This document shows, piece by piece, positions 34,526-43,457 of a DNA stretch of 64,000 nt. The stretch's first letter is position 1. The number at the start of each line of letters is the position of its first letter. This DNA is from Chloroflexota bacterium. Lineage in GTDB: Bacteria > Chloroflexota > Anaerolineae > Aggregatilineales > Phototrophicaceae. Made by a program: the position numbers and the translations under genes. The DNA lies in contig JAIUNI010000006.1 of the NCBI GenBank assembly GCA_020161935.1, positions 1-64,000 of the forward strand, read 5' to 3'. The notes below the pieces were generated by a model that saw only the letters and a program-made list of their open reading frames with translations, had not been told where the DNA came from and did no database searches.

Positions 34526-35956
34526 ATGATGCGTCATTACAGTTTGCGATACCTCTTATTTTTATACGCGATGGATGTGTTCATCGTGTGCGGGGCGCTG
34601 GCACTGTCGTCGGTGCTGCGTATCGGCATCGAGTTCGGCAAGCCGGGTGTGCCGGAAGCGTTCTACACCCCCACCGTTTTGTACGGCATCGCCAGCGTGA
34701 TCTGGTTATTTGCCCTCAGCCGCAGCAACGTGTATGGCCCGCGCCGCAGCCCGGAGGTGTGGAGCGAACTCAAAAACATCCTCATCGGGCATGGCATCGC
34801 CTCGTTCATTTTCTTCGGCATCCTGTATCTCTCTTACCGCGATTTTTCGCGCGTGCAGGCGGCGTACTTCATCGGTTTAGCGCTGGTGGGCTTGACCGTT
34901 TACCGATTGATCGGGCGGGTGGTATATCAGCAATTCGGGCGGGCGATGAGCGATGTGCGGCGGGTGCTGGTGGTCGGGACGGATGCCAGCGCGGTAAATA
35001 TCGCCGAGACGGTTAACCGCTACGATTGGGCGGGGTTGTCGTTCATGGGGTACGTCAGCGACCAACAGCATGTGACGCTGCTGGCGAAGGAACAGGACGG
35101 TGATATTTCATCGTCCAAAGAAACCCTCCCTTCCCCCATCTTAGGCATGATCGACGACCTGCCGATGCTGGTGGCCGAACAGCAAATTAACGAAGTGGTG
35201 ATTCCGCTCAAGTGGTTTGATAACGACACCTCCGAACGCATCAGCGAGATTATGCGGGCGCTGGATTCACACGCCGTTAATATTCGCCTCGCACCGGATT
35301 ATTCCGACCTCGCCTACTTCCAAGCCTCCGCCGAGGATTTCAGTGGTATTCCGCTCATCGGCGTGCGCGAACGGGTACTTTCACCGGCGCAGCGCATCGC
35401 CAAGCGGACGTTCGACATCGTGTTCTCCGGCGCGACGTTGATCCTTATTTCGCCGTTACTGCTGCTGATTACGATTGCCATCCGTCTTGACAGCGCTGGC
35501 CCGATTATTTACAACCAGAAGCGGGTGGGTGAGTACGGTAAATTGTTCATCATGTTCAAGTTCCGGTCGATGTACGCGGATGCAGGTGACCCGACCAACG
35601 AGTACAGCAAGCAGCGTTTTGACCCGCGCGTTACGCGAGTGGGGCGCATCCTGCGGCGTACGAGCTTGGACGAGCTGCCCCAGTTCTTTAACATCCTGCG
35701 CGGCGATATGAGCATCGTCGGGCCAAGACCGGAGATGCCGGGATTGGTCAATCGTTACGAGTGGTGGCAGCGGAAGCGCTTTGAAGTGCCGCAAGGACTC
35801 ACCGGTTGGTGGCAGATCAATGGGCGGTCGGATAAGCCGATGCACCTGCACACCGAGGACGACTTGTTTTACATCCGCCACTATTCGCTGTGGTTGGATA
35901 TACAGATATGCTTCCGCACCGTGTTCGCGATCATCGCCGGTAAAGGCGCGTTTTAA
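34526..35956 (+). CDS. polyprenyl-phosphate sugar-1-phosphate transferase
   Basis: A 476-residue membrane enzyme of the WbaP/CpsE type that starts exopolysaccharide repeat units on undecaprenyl phosphate. Four or so N-terminal membrane segments (1-125) and a Rossmann-like middle domain (about 150-270) precede the C-terminal bacterial sugar-transferase domain: KRTFDIVFSG, RVGEYGKLFIMFKFRSMYAD (about 335-355) and DELPQFFNILRGDMSIVGPR with the PRP motif. Donor sugar cannot be read. ATG 34526 follows 67 bases after the WecG/TagA gene. Confidence 0.95.
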   Translation: MMRHYSLRYLLFLYAMDVFIVCGALALSSVLRIGIEFGKPGVPEAFYTPTVLYGIASVIWLFALSRSNVYGPRRSPEVWSELKNILIGHGIASFIFFGILYLSYRDFSRVQAAYFIGLALVGLTVYRLIGRVVYQQFGRAMSDVRRVLVVGTDASAVNIAETVNRYDWAGLSFMGYVSDQQHVTLLAKEQDGDISSSKETLPSPILGMIDDLPMLVAEQQINEVVIPLKWFDNDTSERISEIMRALDSHAVNIRLAPDYSDLAYFQASAEDFSGIPLIGVRERVLSPAQRIAKRTFDIVFSGATLILISPLLLLITIAIRLDSAGPIIYNQKRVGEYGKLFIMFKFRSMYADAGDPTNEYSKQRFDPRVTRVGRILRRTSLDELPQFFNILRGDMSIVGPRPEMPGLVNRYEWWQRKRFEVPQGLTGWWQINGRSDKPMHLHTEDDLFYIRHYSLWLDIQICFRTVFAIIAGKGAF

Positions 35957-35968
35957 CGGAGGAATTAA

Positions 35969-36625
35969 ATGAGTGAGAGTGTACCTGTCTGGCGGCAAGC
36001 ATTAAGTGATGAGCAGCACCCATTAAACCGCGCAGCGTGGATGTTGTTTAGCAACCGGTTTAACCTCAAGTATGCTCAAGAGATTTTGCTGCCACAGCAA
36101 GCGGAAGTTGAGGCTTTTTGTAACACCATTTTAGATACCGATGCGCTTTATGAACATGAGTCGCTTGGTAAAGGGATTGCACCAACCAACGCCATTGAAT
36201 TGTTGTGCGCGTGGAAAAGTGAATCCGCCCTGCCCCGGATGCTGAAATTTTTGGAAGAAGAAACTTGGGACTCGGATGTCTATGGCGTGACGGCAGACGC
36301 GATTGCAGCCTACGGAACAGTCTTGGTCGAGCCGCTGCTGGAAATGGCAACCCGTGTGTCTGAGGATGAGCAGTTGGTGGCAATTGCCGGAACACTTGCC
36401 GATGCAGCACCCGGCGACCCGCGCACGATTGAATTCGTCAAGAAAACCTACGACAGCCGCAAAGAAGAATTTGAGATTTCTTACATGGCTGAAAATGTGC
36501 TGGTAGTTGACCCCGAAGGTGGGCCGGAATGGCTGCGCGAACGGATGCGGACGCACAAGTACAGCAAAGAAACGCGCAAACGCATTGAAGACGCGATTGC
36601 AAACAAGCTGAAGGGGTTGTTCTAA
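35969..36625 (+). CDS. HEAT-like helical-repeat protein
   Basis: A 218-residue soluble protein rich in paired amphipathic helices (NAIELLCAWKSESALPRMLKFLEE, LVEPLLEMATRVSEDEQ), like HEAT or DUF1186-type repeats; no catalytic motif is visible. Function unknown, perhaps protein-protein contact. It has GGAGGA before ATG 35969, 12 bases after the sugar transferase, so it is in the same operon. Its stop overlaps that of the convergent membrane-protein gene by 4 bases (36622-36625). Confidence 0.65.
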   Translation: MSESVPVWRQALSDEQHPLNRAAWMLFSNRFNLKYAQEILLPQQAEVEAFCNTILDTDALYEHESLGKGIAPTNAIELLCAWKSESALPRMLKFLEEETWDSDVYGVTADAIAAYGTVLVEPLLEMATRVSEDEQLVAIAGTLADAAPGDPRTIEFVKKTYDSRKEEFEISYMAENVLVVDPEGGPEWLRERMRTHKYSKETRKRIEDAIANKLKGLF

Positions 36626-38478
36626 GGTTTGCGCCAGAAAATACGATAGGTTTGATTGGTCGTGAGGGTAACTATTTCGGGCGGTTGGAATAAACCGGAC
36701 TCCACGATCAAGTCACAAGCCTGATTACCCTCGACGCAAATGAGCGCCTCAACATCAAGGCGCTCGATATTCTCGTTGACCGTCAATTCGGGGTGGCCGG
36801 ATTGGTTGATCCAGAAGCCATCCACCCCCATAAACGTGCGTTGGCTGTGCAGCGGGAACCACAGGATGTTTTCGCCGATGACCGTGAGTTCTGTGGGTAT
36901 CCGGGTCACGAGTGGATCGACCGCCTGAAGTGCCGTTTGATTGGGGCGGGTTTGGATGGCAGCCCACAAATCCATTACCGGCGCGGCGATCATGGCGGGA
37001 AGCGCTACCGCACCGACGACCAACACCCGCTGCGTGGTGAACACCGAGGCCACGACATACGCGACCAGCGGGACAAACAACGTCCAATAGCCGAACGTAA
37101 AACTCACCGCCGTCAACATCAGCAGCAGCGCGATGCCAAAGGTGAGCAAGATCCAGCGCAGCGTCGTCGTTCCCCAGCGCCAGCCAGCAACCAATGCCGC
37201 CAAAACAGCGCCACATTCTACCGGTGACAAAATCAGGCTAAAACGCAGGTGATATGTGAGGAGTGATTCGAGGGGAAACCGCAGCGCACCAAAACCGGTC
37301 TGCCCACTGTAAACGCTACTAAACCGTTGATAGCGCAGCCAACTGCCCTGCACATCCGGCAGGAAACGCACGGCGGCATACAGCGCCAACGCCAGCGCAC
37401 AGCAGACCGCATAGGACACGACAACCAGCCAGTCATTACGCAATCGCTTCTGCCGGAACAGCCACAAGATGAGCATTCCACCAACCACCGCAGCGAGGAT
37501 CAACGCAATAAACGGGATCGTTTCGAGGCCGAGATATAAGGCAGCACCGCCCAAAGTTGCCCAACGCTTCGCAGCAGGTTGTTCACTGAACAGATGCAGC
37601 ATCACCCCCAGCATGATTGCCCCGTAAACCGCCAAGCCGATGTCCGCCCGTAGATTGTGGGACATGCGAACCAGCGGGGTAAGACTGAGCAGCACCAGCA
37701 AACCAACCCAGCGTTGCAGGGGTGAAAAAGTGGGGGTACGCCATAGGATTAAAGCCACCAGTACTACAACGAACACCATGACCAGCAGCGGCATCAGTCG
37801 CAAGGCCACGACTGAGGAACCTGCTATCCGCAGCCACATGCCCATCAACCCGTAATATCGCGGCAGGATGGGGTCGGGCGTGCCGTAAGATGAGCCGATA
37901 AAAGCGGGACTGAGATCGTTATTTTCGGCGTAATTGGTCGCCATGCTGGTGAGCCACGGTTCGTCCGGCAAATCCAACTGCATAAACTCGCCGACGCTGA
38001 GGACGTGCAGCACCAGTAACAGGCCGATTCCCGCCATCACAAAACCGATCAACCAGCGGCGATTAATTGACAGCGGTTCTTCACTCACTGATATAAACGC
38101 ATACCACGCTGCAATCAGACAGAGAGCGATACCATGCGCGATGATGATCCACACGCTAAACGGGGTAATGAACAGGCGATGTTCCTGATTGGGTTCGAGC
38201 ATCGTGATGCTGAGGAAACTCGCAACTGCCGCTAACAGAAGGACAACGCCCCTACCCCGCCACAGCGCAGACTGAATGCGCCGTGCGAGAGGCAGCGCGA
38301 GTACCAGCACGACGATTAAGACACCATAGACGAGTTGAACCTGTGCGGTATCAATCTGATTCCAGCGCAGCATCCACTCGCTGTCGTAGGCTTGACGACT
38401 GAGCAGTCCATAAAGCGCCAAGAACGTACATAAAAGCGGGAGGAGTATGAACAGGCGGGTACGAAGAAAAGTCATCAT
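36622..38478 (-). CDS. GT-C-like multipass membrane protein
   Basis: A 618-residue protein with about 13-15 membrane segments and a C-terminal extracytoplasmic domain (about 500-618). The first large loop carries DLPDEPWLTSMATNYAE and DPILPRYYG, which resemble the acidic catalytic loop of polyprenyl-phosphate-sugar-dependent GT39/GT-C enzymes, but no family was firmly identified. It ends the minus-strand stress operon, 46 bases after HicB. A glycosyltransferase role is an inference. Confidence 0.6.
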   Translation of the reverse strand: MMTFLRTRLFILLPLLCTFLALYGLLSRQAYDSEWMLRWNQIDTAQVQLVYGVLIVVLVLALPLARRIQSALWRGRGVVLLLAAVASFLSITMLEPNQEHRLFITPFSVWIIIAHGIALCLIAAWYAFISVSEEPLSINRRWLIGFVMAGIGLLLVLHVLSVGEFMQLDLPDEPWLTSMATNYAENNDLSPAFIGSSYGTPDPILPRYYGLMGMWLRIAGSSVVALRLMPLLVMVFVVVLVALILWRTPTFSPLQRWVGLLVLLSLTPLVRMSHNLRADIGLAVYGAIMLGVMLHLFSEQPAAKRWATLGGAALYLGLETIPFIALILAAVVGGMLILWLFRQKRLRNDWLVVVSYAVCCALALALYAAVRFLPDVQGSWLRYQRFSSVYSGQTGFGALRFPLESLLTYHLRFSLILSPVECGAVLAALVAGWRWGTTTLRWILLTFGIALLLMLTAVSFTFGYWTLFVPLVAYVVASVFTTQRVLVVGAVALPAMIAAPVMDLWAAIQTRPNQTALQAVDPLVTRIPTELTVIGENILWFPLHSQRTFMGVDGFWINQSGHPELTVNENIERLDVEALICVEGNQACDLIVESGLFQPPEIVTLTTNQTYRIFWRKP

Positions 38479-38524
38479 AGGGGATATGATGCTTCGGACA
38501 AGGGTAATTTACAAGCAAAAAATT

Positions 38525-38710
38525 CTAGAGAGTGGGTTGAGTTAAATCACTTATGCCAAAAGTTTCGATATGAAATTGAATAGCAGATTTAATATCGAGA
38601 AGCGCTTCTTCGTAAGTTTCACCCTCGCCCACGACAATTCCATTCAATCCAACAGGGTAGGCTACATAGCCTTCGGGATGCTTTTCAACAATAATCTTGA
38701 ATTGTTTCAT
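38525..38710 (-). CDS. HicB-type small protein, without HicA
   Basis: A 61-residue protein with the HicB N-terminal domain pattern: YVAYPVGLNGIVVGEGETYEEALLDIKSAI, the partial RNase-H-like fold of HicB antitoxins. The C-terminal DNA-binding segment is missing and no HicA toxin gene flanks it, so it is an orphan. It sits inside a tight minus-strand operon between uvsE and the GT-C-like gene. Orphan HicB proteins are common in cyanobacteria and Chloroflexi; function unknown. Confidence 0.8.
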   Translation of the reverse strand: MKQFKIIVEKHPEGYVAYPVGLNGIVVGEGETYEEALLDIKSAIQFHIETFGISDLTQPTL

Positions 38711-38741
38711 GTGACCTCTAGAGACTTTTGATGCTGCTTAA

Positions 38742-39641
38742 TTATACCCTCACATCGGGTTGTAACCCTGTATCAAGCAGCACTTGTTGTAAGGCGGCAT
38801 CTTTCCCTTTGGCCTCAAGCATCACATCGAAATCGCCGAAACCTTTGCAGCGGTTAATGACGGTTTCAAACTGCTGCGGATCGGCATATTCGGCATGAGA
38901 ACCCTGCCGCGCCCCGACTGTCTGTGACGAAAAGTGTACCTCCGGCGGCCCATCGGCTGCGCCCCACGTCGCGAACACCTGCGGCAGCAGTTCTTCCAGC
39001 GGTTCGGCTGTGGGGTAAGCGTCGAAGTGGAGGTTGTCATAGACGACAGGCAAGCCCGTTGCCCGCGAGATGCCCAGTACATCGCTCAGGTTATAGGCGT
39101 GTTCCTCGTGTTCGATGGTCAGACGCTGGCGGATATGTGTGGGGAGCAAAAGCACCTGCTCGATGAAACGGGCGGTCGCAGCCGGTTTATCGGCATAAAC
39201 GCCGCCGATATGAATGACCAACTTATTGCTGGCATCCATCCCTATTGCGTCCAGCAGCCGCGCCGAATAATCGAGTTCGGCAATCGCGTTGACCCGTGTG
39301 CGTTCGTCGGGCGAATTCAAGATCGTGTACTGACCGGGGTGCATCATCAGGCGCATGTTGTTGGCGCGGACAAACGCCCCGATTTCCGCCAGCGGCGCGG
39401 TGTATTCCTCCCACCATTCCAGCGTATTGATGGGATGGGAGGCAAACGGAATGAAACTCGACCCGATGCGAAAGATCAGCCAGCCATGCGCGAGGTTATG
39501 CGCCAGTATCGCCCGAATATCCGCCATATTTTGCTCAATCAACGACCGCAGTTTTTCCGGTGTCGAGTATTTCAACTGCGTCGCGTGGTTGGTCGTTAAG
39601 CCGGTGAGCTGTGAGATACACGCATAGCCGTAGCGCGTCAT
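38742..39641 (-). CDS. uvsE: UV damage endonuclease UvsE/UvdE
   Basis: A 299-residue TIM-barrel endonuclease that nicks DNA 5' to UV photoproducts, an excision route independent of UvrABC. Conserved parts: RYGYACIS at the N-terminus, FRIGSSFIPFASH (about residues 57-69), MMHPGQYTILNSP with the metal-binding His (about 99-111), LVIHIGGVYADK (about 143-154), LTIEHEE (about 174-180), PVVYDNLHF and VHFSSQ. All expected metal ligands seem present. It is 3 bases after the peroxiredoxin-like gene, in the stress operon. Confidence 0.95.
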   Translation of the reverse strand: MTRYGYACISQLTGLTTNHATQLKYSTPEKLRSLIEQNMADIRAILAHNLAHGWLIFRIGSSFIPFASHPINTLEWWEEYTAPLAEIGAFVRANNMRLMMHPGQYTILNSPDERTRVNAIAELDYSARLLDAIGMDASNKLVIHIGGVYADKPAATARFIEQVLLLPTHIRQRLTIEHEEHAYNLSDVLGISRATGLPVVYDNLHFDAYPTAEPLEELLPQVFATWGAADGPPEVHFSSQTVGARQGSHAEYADPQQFETVINRCKGFGDFDVMLEAKGKDAALQQVLLDTGLQPDVRV

Positions 39642-39644
39642 GGG

Positions 39645-40217
39645 TTAAGCCTTTTGTCGCAGCGAGGCGGCTTCGGCAACCAGCACATCAATCGCCGGAT
39701 CATCACCCGCGTACTGGCTGTAATAGGCGTAACGGATGATGCCATCGCGGTCAATGATAAACGTGCCGGGGAGCATATGAGCATCACCCGTTGCTGTCCC
39801 CTGTATATGCCCATCAAGTAAGGCTTTGGCACTGGCCTTTAAAACGTTAAAGCCGTTTGAAGCCAGTTCGCCCATCGTCCCCTGCCGCAAGCCCCACGTG
39901 TAGTAACCGTCGTTGCCCGCATCGGCAAAGCAGGTGAGATGCGGCGCGAGCTTGCCACAGTAGCGCTCGGCGTGTTTCGGCTCGCCCAAGCCAACCGCCA
40001 GCAGTTGGAAACCGGCAGCGGTAAGCTGGTCGCGGTGCTGCTCAAGTACCGCTAACCTGTGACGGCAGTGGATGCAACCGAAGTGCCGCAAAAAACTCAT
40101 CAATGTGAGGCCGTTTTTCCAGAAGTCGCTCAACTGAACACGCTGTCCATGCGTATCCAGTAAAGTGATGTCGGGCGCGTTGTCACCCGGTTTCAGGTGG
40201 GGAGCGATTTCAGCCAT
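39645..40217 (-). CDS. peroxiredoxin-like (AhpC/TSA-type) redoxin
   Basis: A 190-residue thioredoxin-fold protein. The redox motif is FGCIHCRH (about residues 44-51), a CxxC at the peroxidatic position, as in the PRXL2/AhpC-like group. C-terminal part LPGTFIIDRDGIIRYAYYS is typical of the family. It probably reduces peroxides or disulphides in the cytosol. Its neighbours are a TspO-like protein (19 bases upstream) and UvsE (3 bases downstream). Confidence 0.88.
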   Translation of the reverse strand: MAEIAPHLKPGDNAPDITLLDTHGQRVQLSDFWKNGLTLMSFLRHFGCIHCRHRLAVLEQHRDQLTAAGFQLLAVGLGEPKHAERYCGKLAPHLTCFADAGNDGYYTWGLRQGTMGELASNGFNVLKASAKALLDGHIQGTATGDAHMLPGTFIIDRDGIIRYAYYSQYAGDDPAIDVLVAEAASLRQKA

Positions 40218-40236
40218 GATTGATCCTTCGGGTTAG

Positions 40237-41028
40237 CTATGAAGCACGGATGGATGTTAAGCGGTTGGCGCTGTCGCCACCACTGCGAGTGAACAAGCGC
40301 CACAGCAGGACGAGGGCGATGACGGCTGCCACAACACCTGCCGCACCCGCCACTAATGGCGCACCGGATTGCTTAATGATGATACCGACCAACGCCCACA
40401 ACAGCACGGTTGTATACGCCACATCACGACGGGTAATGATAATCGTGAGGGTGATGGCTGCCGCGACCACCAGCATGACAACTGCCCACACCTCGCCGCT
40501 GATGCCAAACCCGTTCCAACCCGCGTCATACAGCACGTAGCTGGCGTTGGCAACCGTGGCGACGGTAATCCAACCGAGGTAGGTGCTAAACGGCACTTGG
40601 ATGCACCAGTGAGTCGCGCGGCTGACTGTGCCCTGCCCTACGCCGATGCGCGTGTAAATAATGACGAGCGAAGCCAGCAGCACGAGCATGGCAACCATAC
40701 TCAGCGCGAACAGGTTGTAATGGAACAGCACCAACCATGTGCCGTTGGCAACACAGCTTAGGACGAACCAGTAACCGATACGGCGGACATAAGAATTTTC
40801 ACGTTGGGACGGTAAGGCTTGATAGACGGTGAAGATAATTAACAGCACATAGATCACGCCCCACACGCTGAACACATAGTTGGCTGGCACAAAGAAAATG
40901 GGGAGGCGGTTGGAAATCTCCGCCGAGGTTTGCCCGTTTAAGGGAATTGCTTCAGATGCGCCATTCATCACCAGCATGAAAACGAGGGCGACGATATTGA
41001 TGAACTGCCGGACGACATCACGGTTCAT
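40237..41028 (-). CDS. TspO/MBR-related membrane protein
   Basis: A 263-residue protein with about seven membrane helices and the FVPANYVFSVWGVIYVLL stretch that is diagnostic of TspO/MBR (tryptophan-rich sensory) relatives. It is longer than canonical five-helix TspO (about 160 residues). TspO proteins bind porphyrins and are linked to oxidative or light stress. Start 41028 has AAGGAT just upstream, better than the TTG at 41034. First gene of the stress operon. Confidence 0.82.
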   Translation of the reverse strand: MNRDVVRQFINIVALVFMLVMNGASEAIPLNGQTSAEISNRLPIFFVPANYVFSVWGVIYVLLIIFTVYQALPSQRENSYVRRIGYWFVLSCVANGTWLVLFHYNLFALSMVAMLVLLASLVIIYTRIGVGQGTVSRATHWCIQVPFSTYLGWITVATVANASYVLYDAGWNGFGISGEVWAVVMLVVAAAITLTIIITRRDVAYTTVLLWALVGIIIKQSGAPLVAGAAGVVAAVIALVLLWRLFTRSGGDSANRLTSIRAS

Positions 41029-41117
41029 GGTCAATCCTTATCAGCTAATGTCTAAGTATTGACCTAATTTTAGTTAGGTATCATGAACGCGGTTTAAGGT
41101 TTGGCTGAGAACGCCGT

Positions 41118-41142
41118 GAGGGAAGGGATAACCCCTCCCCTC
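41118..41142 (-). repeat. GC-rich hairpin, shared with 7538
   Basis: Inverted repeat GAGGGAAGGG / CCCCTCCCCTC 11 bases after the stop of the minus-strand gene at 41154; same core as 7538-7560. No T-run. Confidence 0.45.
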
Positions 41143-41153
41143 ATCAAACTGAA

Positions 41154-42437
41154 TTAGCCAGCGGCGGTGGCTTCGCTATCGGGTTGCAGGGTCTCAGTCG
41201 GCACTAAGGACGGAGGTGGAGGCAAGGTCGCTTGTGCGTTCGGGTTTGAGGTTGGCATCACCGTCGGGCTGACGGTTGGCACCATATCGGGTGTCGCATC
41301 CGCAGCACAGCGGAAACCAATCCATGCCGCCGTTTCAACCGGGTTAAAGCTCTGGCGGTGAACGGCACGGGCGAAGAACGGCTTGGCATCCCACGAGCCG
41401 CCACGAATAACCTTTTCCGAACCGACCGTCGGGCCGAGCGGGTTTTCGGTGCTGGCCTCAGGGTTGCTATAGAACGTGGGGGCGTACCAATCGCTCACCC
41501 ACTCGGCGACATTACCGGACATATCAAACAAGCCAAAGGGACTGACCCCGCTGGGATAGCTGTTGATGGGCAGCGGGCCGATTTCAGTCGTCGCTGGAAT
41601 GCTGGTACGCGCACTCAGCGGGTCCCACACACTGCCCCACGGAAAGACACGTCCGTCCGTGCCACGGGCGGCGTATTCCCATTCAGCTTCGGTTGGCAGC
41701 CGCCCACCAACCGCTTCACAGAAGGCTTTCGCGCCGTACCACGTCACCTTATACATCGGCAGCGTACTGGCGAGGTTGCTGTAGGTTGTTCCGTCGAATT
41801 CGATCAGCGCCGTTTCGTCCTCGCCACGTGTCAGCGCACACGGATTACCCTCGCAGCCGTTCAGATGGCTGTTCGGCCCTAAGCTGTTCAGGAAGGCAGC
41901 ATACTGGCTGGCGGTGACTTCGCTGCGCTGAATCTGGAATGGTGCGAGGTTGACAGCGTGAACCGGAAGCGAGTCGGCGGCCATATCAACCGTACAGTTG
42001 CCCTGTTCGGTTACGACACACTGGTTAACCGCTATCGCCACTTCGGCGGCTGTTGTTCCCATCTGGAAAGCATCTACCCCCGGAATAACCACCAACTCGG
42101 AAACAGTGATGCTTAATGGATCAGTTGTTACATTCAACGTGGGCGTGGCAACTGTGCTATCCGCGCCGATCTGCGTCGGTGTTGCCATCAAGGTAGCGGT
42201 AGCAGCAGGCACAGAAGCCGTCGATGTTTGGGCAAGCGCGAAGGCCGCATCCACCGTGACGTTCAAGTCACCAAACGCCGCGTAGGCTTGGGTCGCATCA
42301 AAACGCTGCTGTACGAAAGCCTCGACAGTGGCGGCGTTAGCGGTGGGTACCGATTGCGCGGCAGAAGGGGTGATGGAAGGCACGGCAGCGAGTACGGCTA
42401 CCAGTAGGACTCCACATCCAATAATGCGTTTATGCAT
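41154..42437 (-). CDS. secreted formylglycine-generating-enzyme-like (SUMF1) protein
   Basis: A 427-residue exported protein. The signal peptide ends TPSAA|QSVP. A Thr/Ala-rich linker (about 28-105) leads to an FGE-sulfatase/SUMF1 domain (about 110-395): MGTTAAEV, EVTASQYAAFLN, RLPTEAEWEYAARG, FGLFDMSGNVAEWVSDW, KVIRGGSWD and IGFRCA. A Pro/Thr-rich tail follows. Most members of this fold bind or modify peptides or other molecules; the substrate is unknown. The active Cys pair of true FGE is not evident. It is a single gene with a hairpin after it. Confidence 0.88.
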   Translation of the reverse strand: MHKRIIGCGVLLVAVLAAVPSITPSAAQSVPTANAATVEAFVQQRFDATQAYAAFGDLNVTVDAAFALAQTSTASVPAATATLMATPTQIGADSTVATPTLNVTTDPLSITVSELVVIPGVDAFQMGTTAAEVAIAVNQCVVTEQGNCTVDMAADSLPVHAVNLAPFQIQRSEVTASQYAAFLNSLGPNSHLNGCEGNPCALTRGEDETALIEFDGTTYSNLASTLPMYKVTWYGAKAFCEAVGGRLPTEAEWEYAARGTDGRVFPWGSVWDPLSARTSIPATTEIGPLPINSYPSGVSPFGLFDMSGNVAEWVSDWYAPTFYSNPEASTENPLGPTVGSEKVIRGGSWDAKPFFARAVHRQSFNPVETAAWIGFRCAADATPDMVPTVSPTVMPTSNPNAQATLPPPPSLVPTETLQPDSEATAAG

Positions 42438-42647
42438 GACATTTCTCCTTACATTTGTAAGCGGTCAGCAAAGTGATTATACGGTGGCAAGAGCAGCGTA
42501 CTCCGTAACGGAGGTTAAGCGTAGGGCTAGTCTCACCTACGTAGAGAGACCAATTTCCAATTTACGGTAGGCGAATTGTCTAAACGGATGGTAAAGTGGG
42601 GCTGAAGGCTGTATGAGGCTCAACACATCCATAAAGGACAACCTCCC

Positions 42648-43454
42648 GTGATATGGCTTAAAGACCTATTCCACACCGAGAAACCCATTATCGCCATGTG
42701 CCACCTGAAGGCAATGCCCGGTGACCCCGGCTACGACGCACAGGGCGGGATGGAAGCGGTTGTCGACTCGGCGCGCGAAAACCTGCTGGCGCTGCAAGCC
42801 GGCGGCGTGGATGCGGTGATGTTCTCGAACGAAGCCAGCCTCCCCTACCTCACCAAAGTCGAAACCATCACCACCGCCTGTATGGCGCGGGTTATTACCG
42901 AACTCCGCCCTGAAATCCGTGTGCCGTTCGGGGTGAATGTGCTGTGGGATCCTGCCGCCTCGATTGATCTGGCGGTGGCGACCGGCGGGCAGTTCGTCCG
43001 CGAAATCTTTACGGGCGTGTATGCCAGTGACTACGGCATGTGGAACACCAACTGCGGCGAAATCATCCGGCACCAGTACGCGGTACACGGTCAGCATGTA
43101 AAACTCCTGTTCAACATCGTCCCCGAATCAGCGGTTTATATGGCGGAGCGGCATATTGTTGACATCGCCAAGTCGACGGTGTTCGTGTCAAAGCCCGATG
43201 CGCTGTGTGTCTCCGGTATCACTGCCGGGGCGGAAGCCTCGCTGGACACGCTGCGGCAGGTGAAAGCCGCCGTGCCGGAAACGGTCGTGCTGGCGAACAC
43301 GGGTGTTCGTCTCTCGAACGTGGATGAAATGCTGGCGGTCGCTGATGGGGCAATTGTCGGCACAACCTTCAAGCGGGACGGGTATATTTGGAATGATGTG
43401 GATACCGACCGCGTAAAAGCCTTCATGGATAAAGTCCACACCCTGCGAGGGTAG
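42648..43454 (+). CDS. BtpA/SgcQ family TIM-barrel protein
   Basis: A 268-residue protein of the BtpA family (BtpA was named in photosystem I biogenesis; SgcQ is a sugar-cluster member in E. coli). Visible: PIIAMCHLKAMPGDPGYD at the N-terminus, GVDAVMFSNEASLPY, VPFGVNVLWDPAASIDLA and VLANTGVRLSNVDEMLAVADGAIVGTTFKRDG split over the C-terminal half. It is a cytosolic barrel; enzymatic reaction not known. Starts with GTG at 42648 with AAGGAC upstream. The chitinase-like gene starts 3 bases later, so the two are in one operon. Confidence 0.9.
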   Translation: MIWLKDLFHTEKPIIAMCHLKAMPGDPGYDAQGGMEAVVDSARENLLALQAGGVDAVMFSNEASLPYLTKVETITTACMARVITELRPEIRVPFGVNVLWDPAASIDLAVATGGQFVREIFTGVYASDYGMWNTNCGEIIRHQYAVHGQHVKLLFNIVPESAVYMAERHIVDIAKSTVFVSKPDALCVSGITAGAEASLDTLRQVKAAVPETVVLANTGVRLSNVDEMLAVADGAIVGTTFKRDGYIWNDVDTDRVKAFMDKVHTLRG

Positions 43455-43457
43455 CAC

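Noticed and set aside
38525..38710. HicAB toxin-antitoxin module
   Set aside because: No HicA toxin frame exists on either side of the HicB-type gene.
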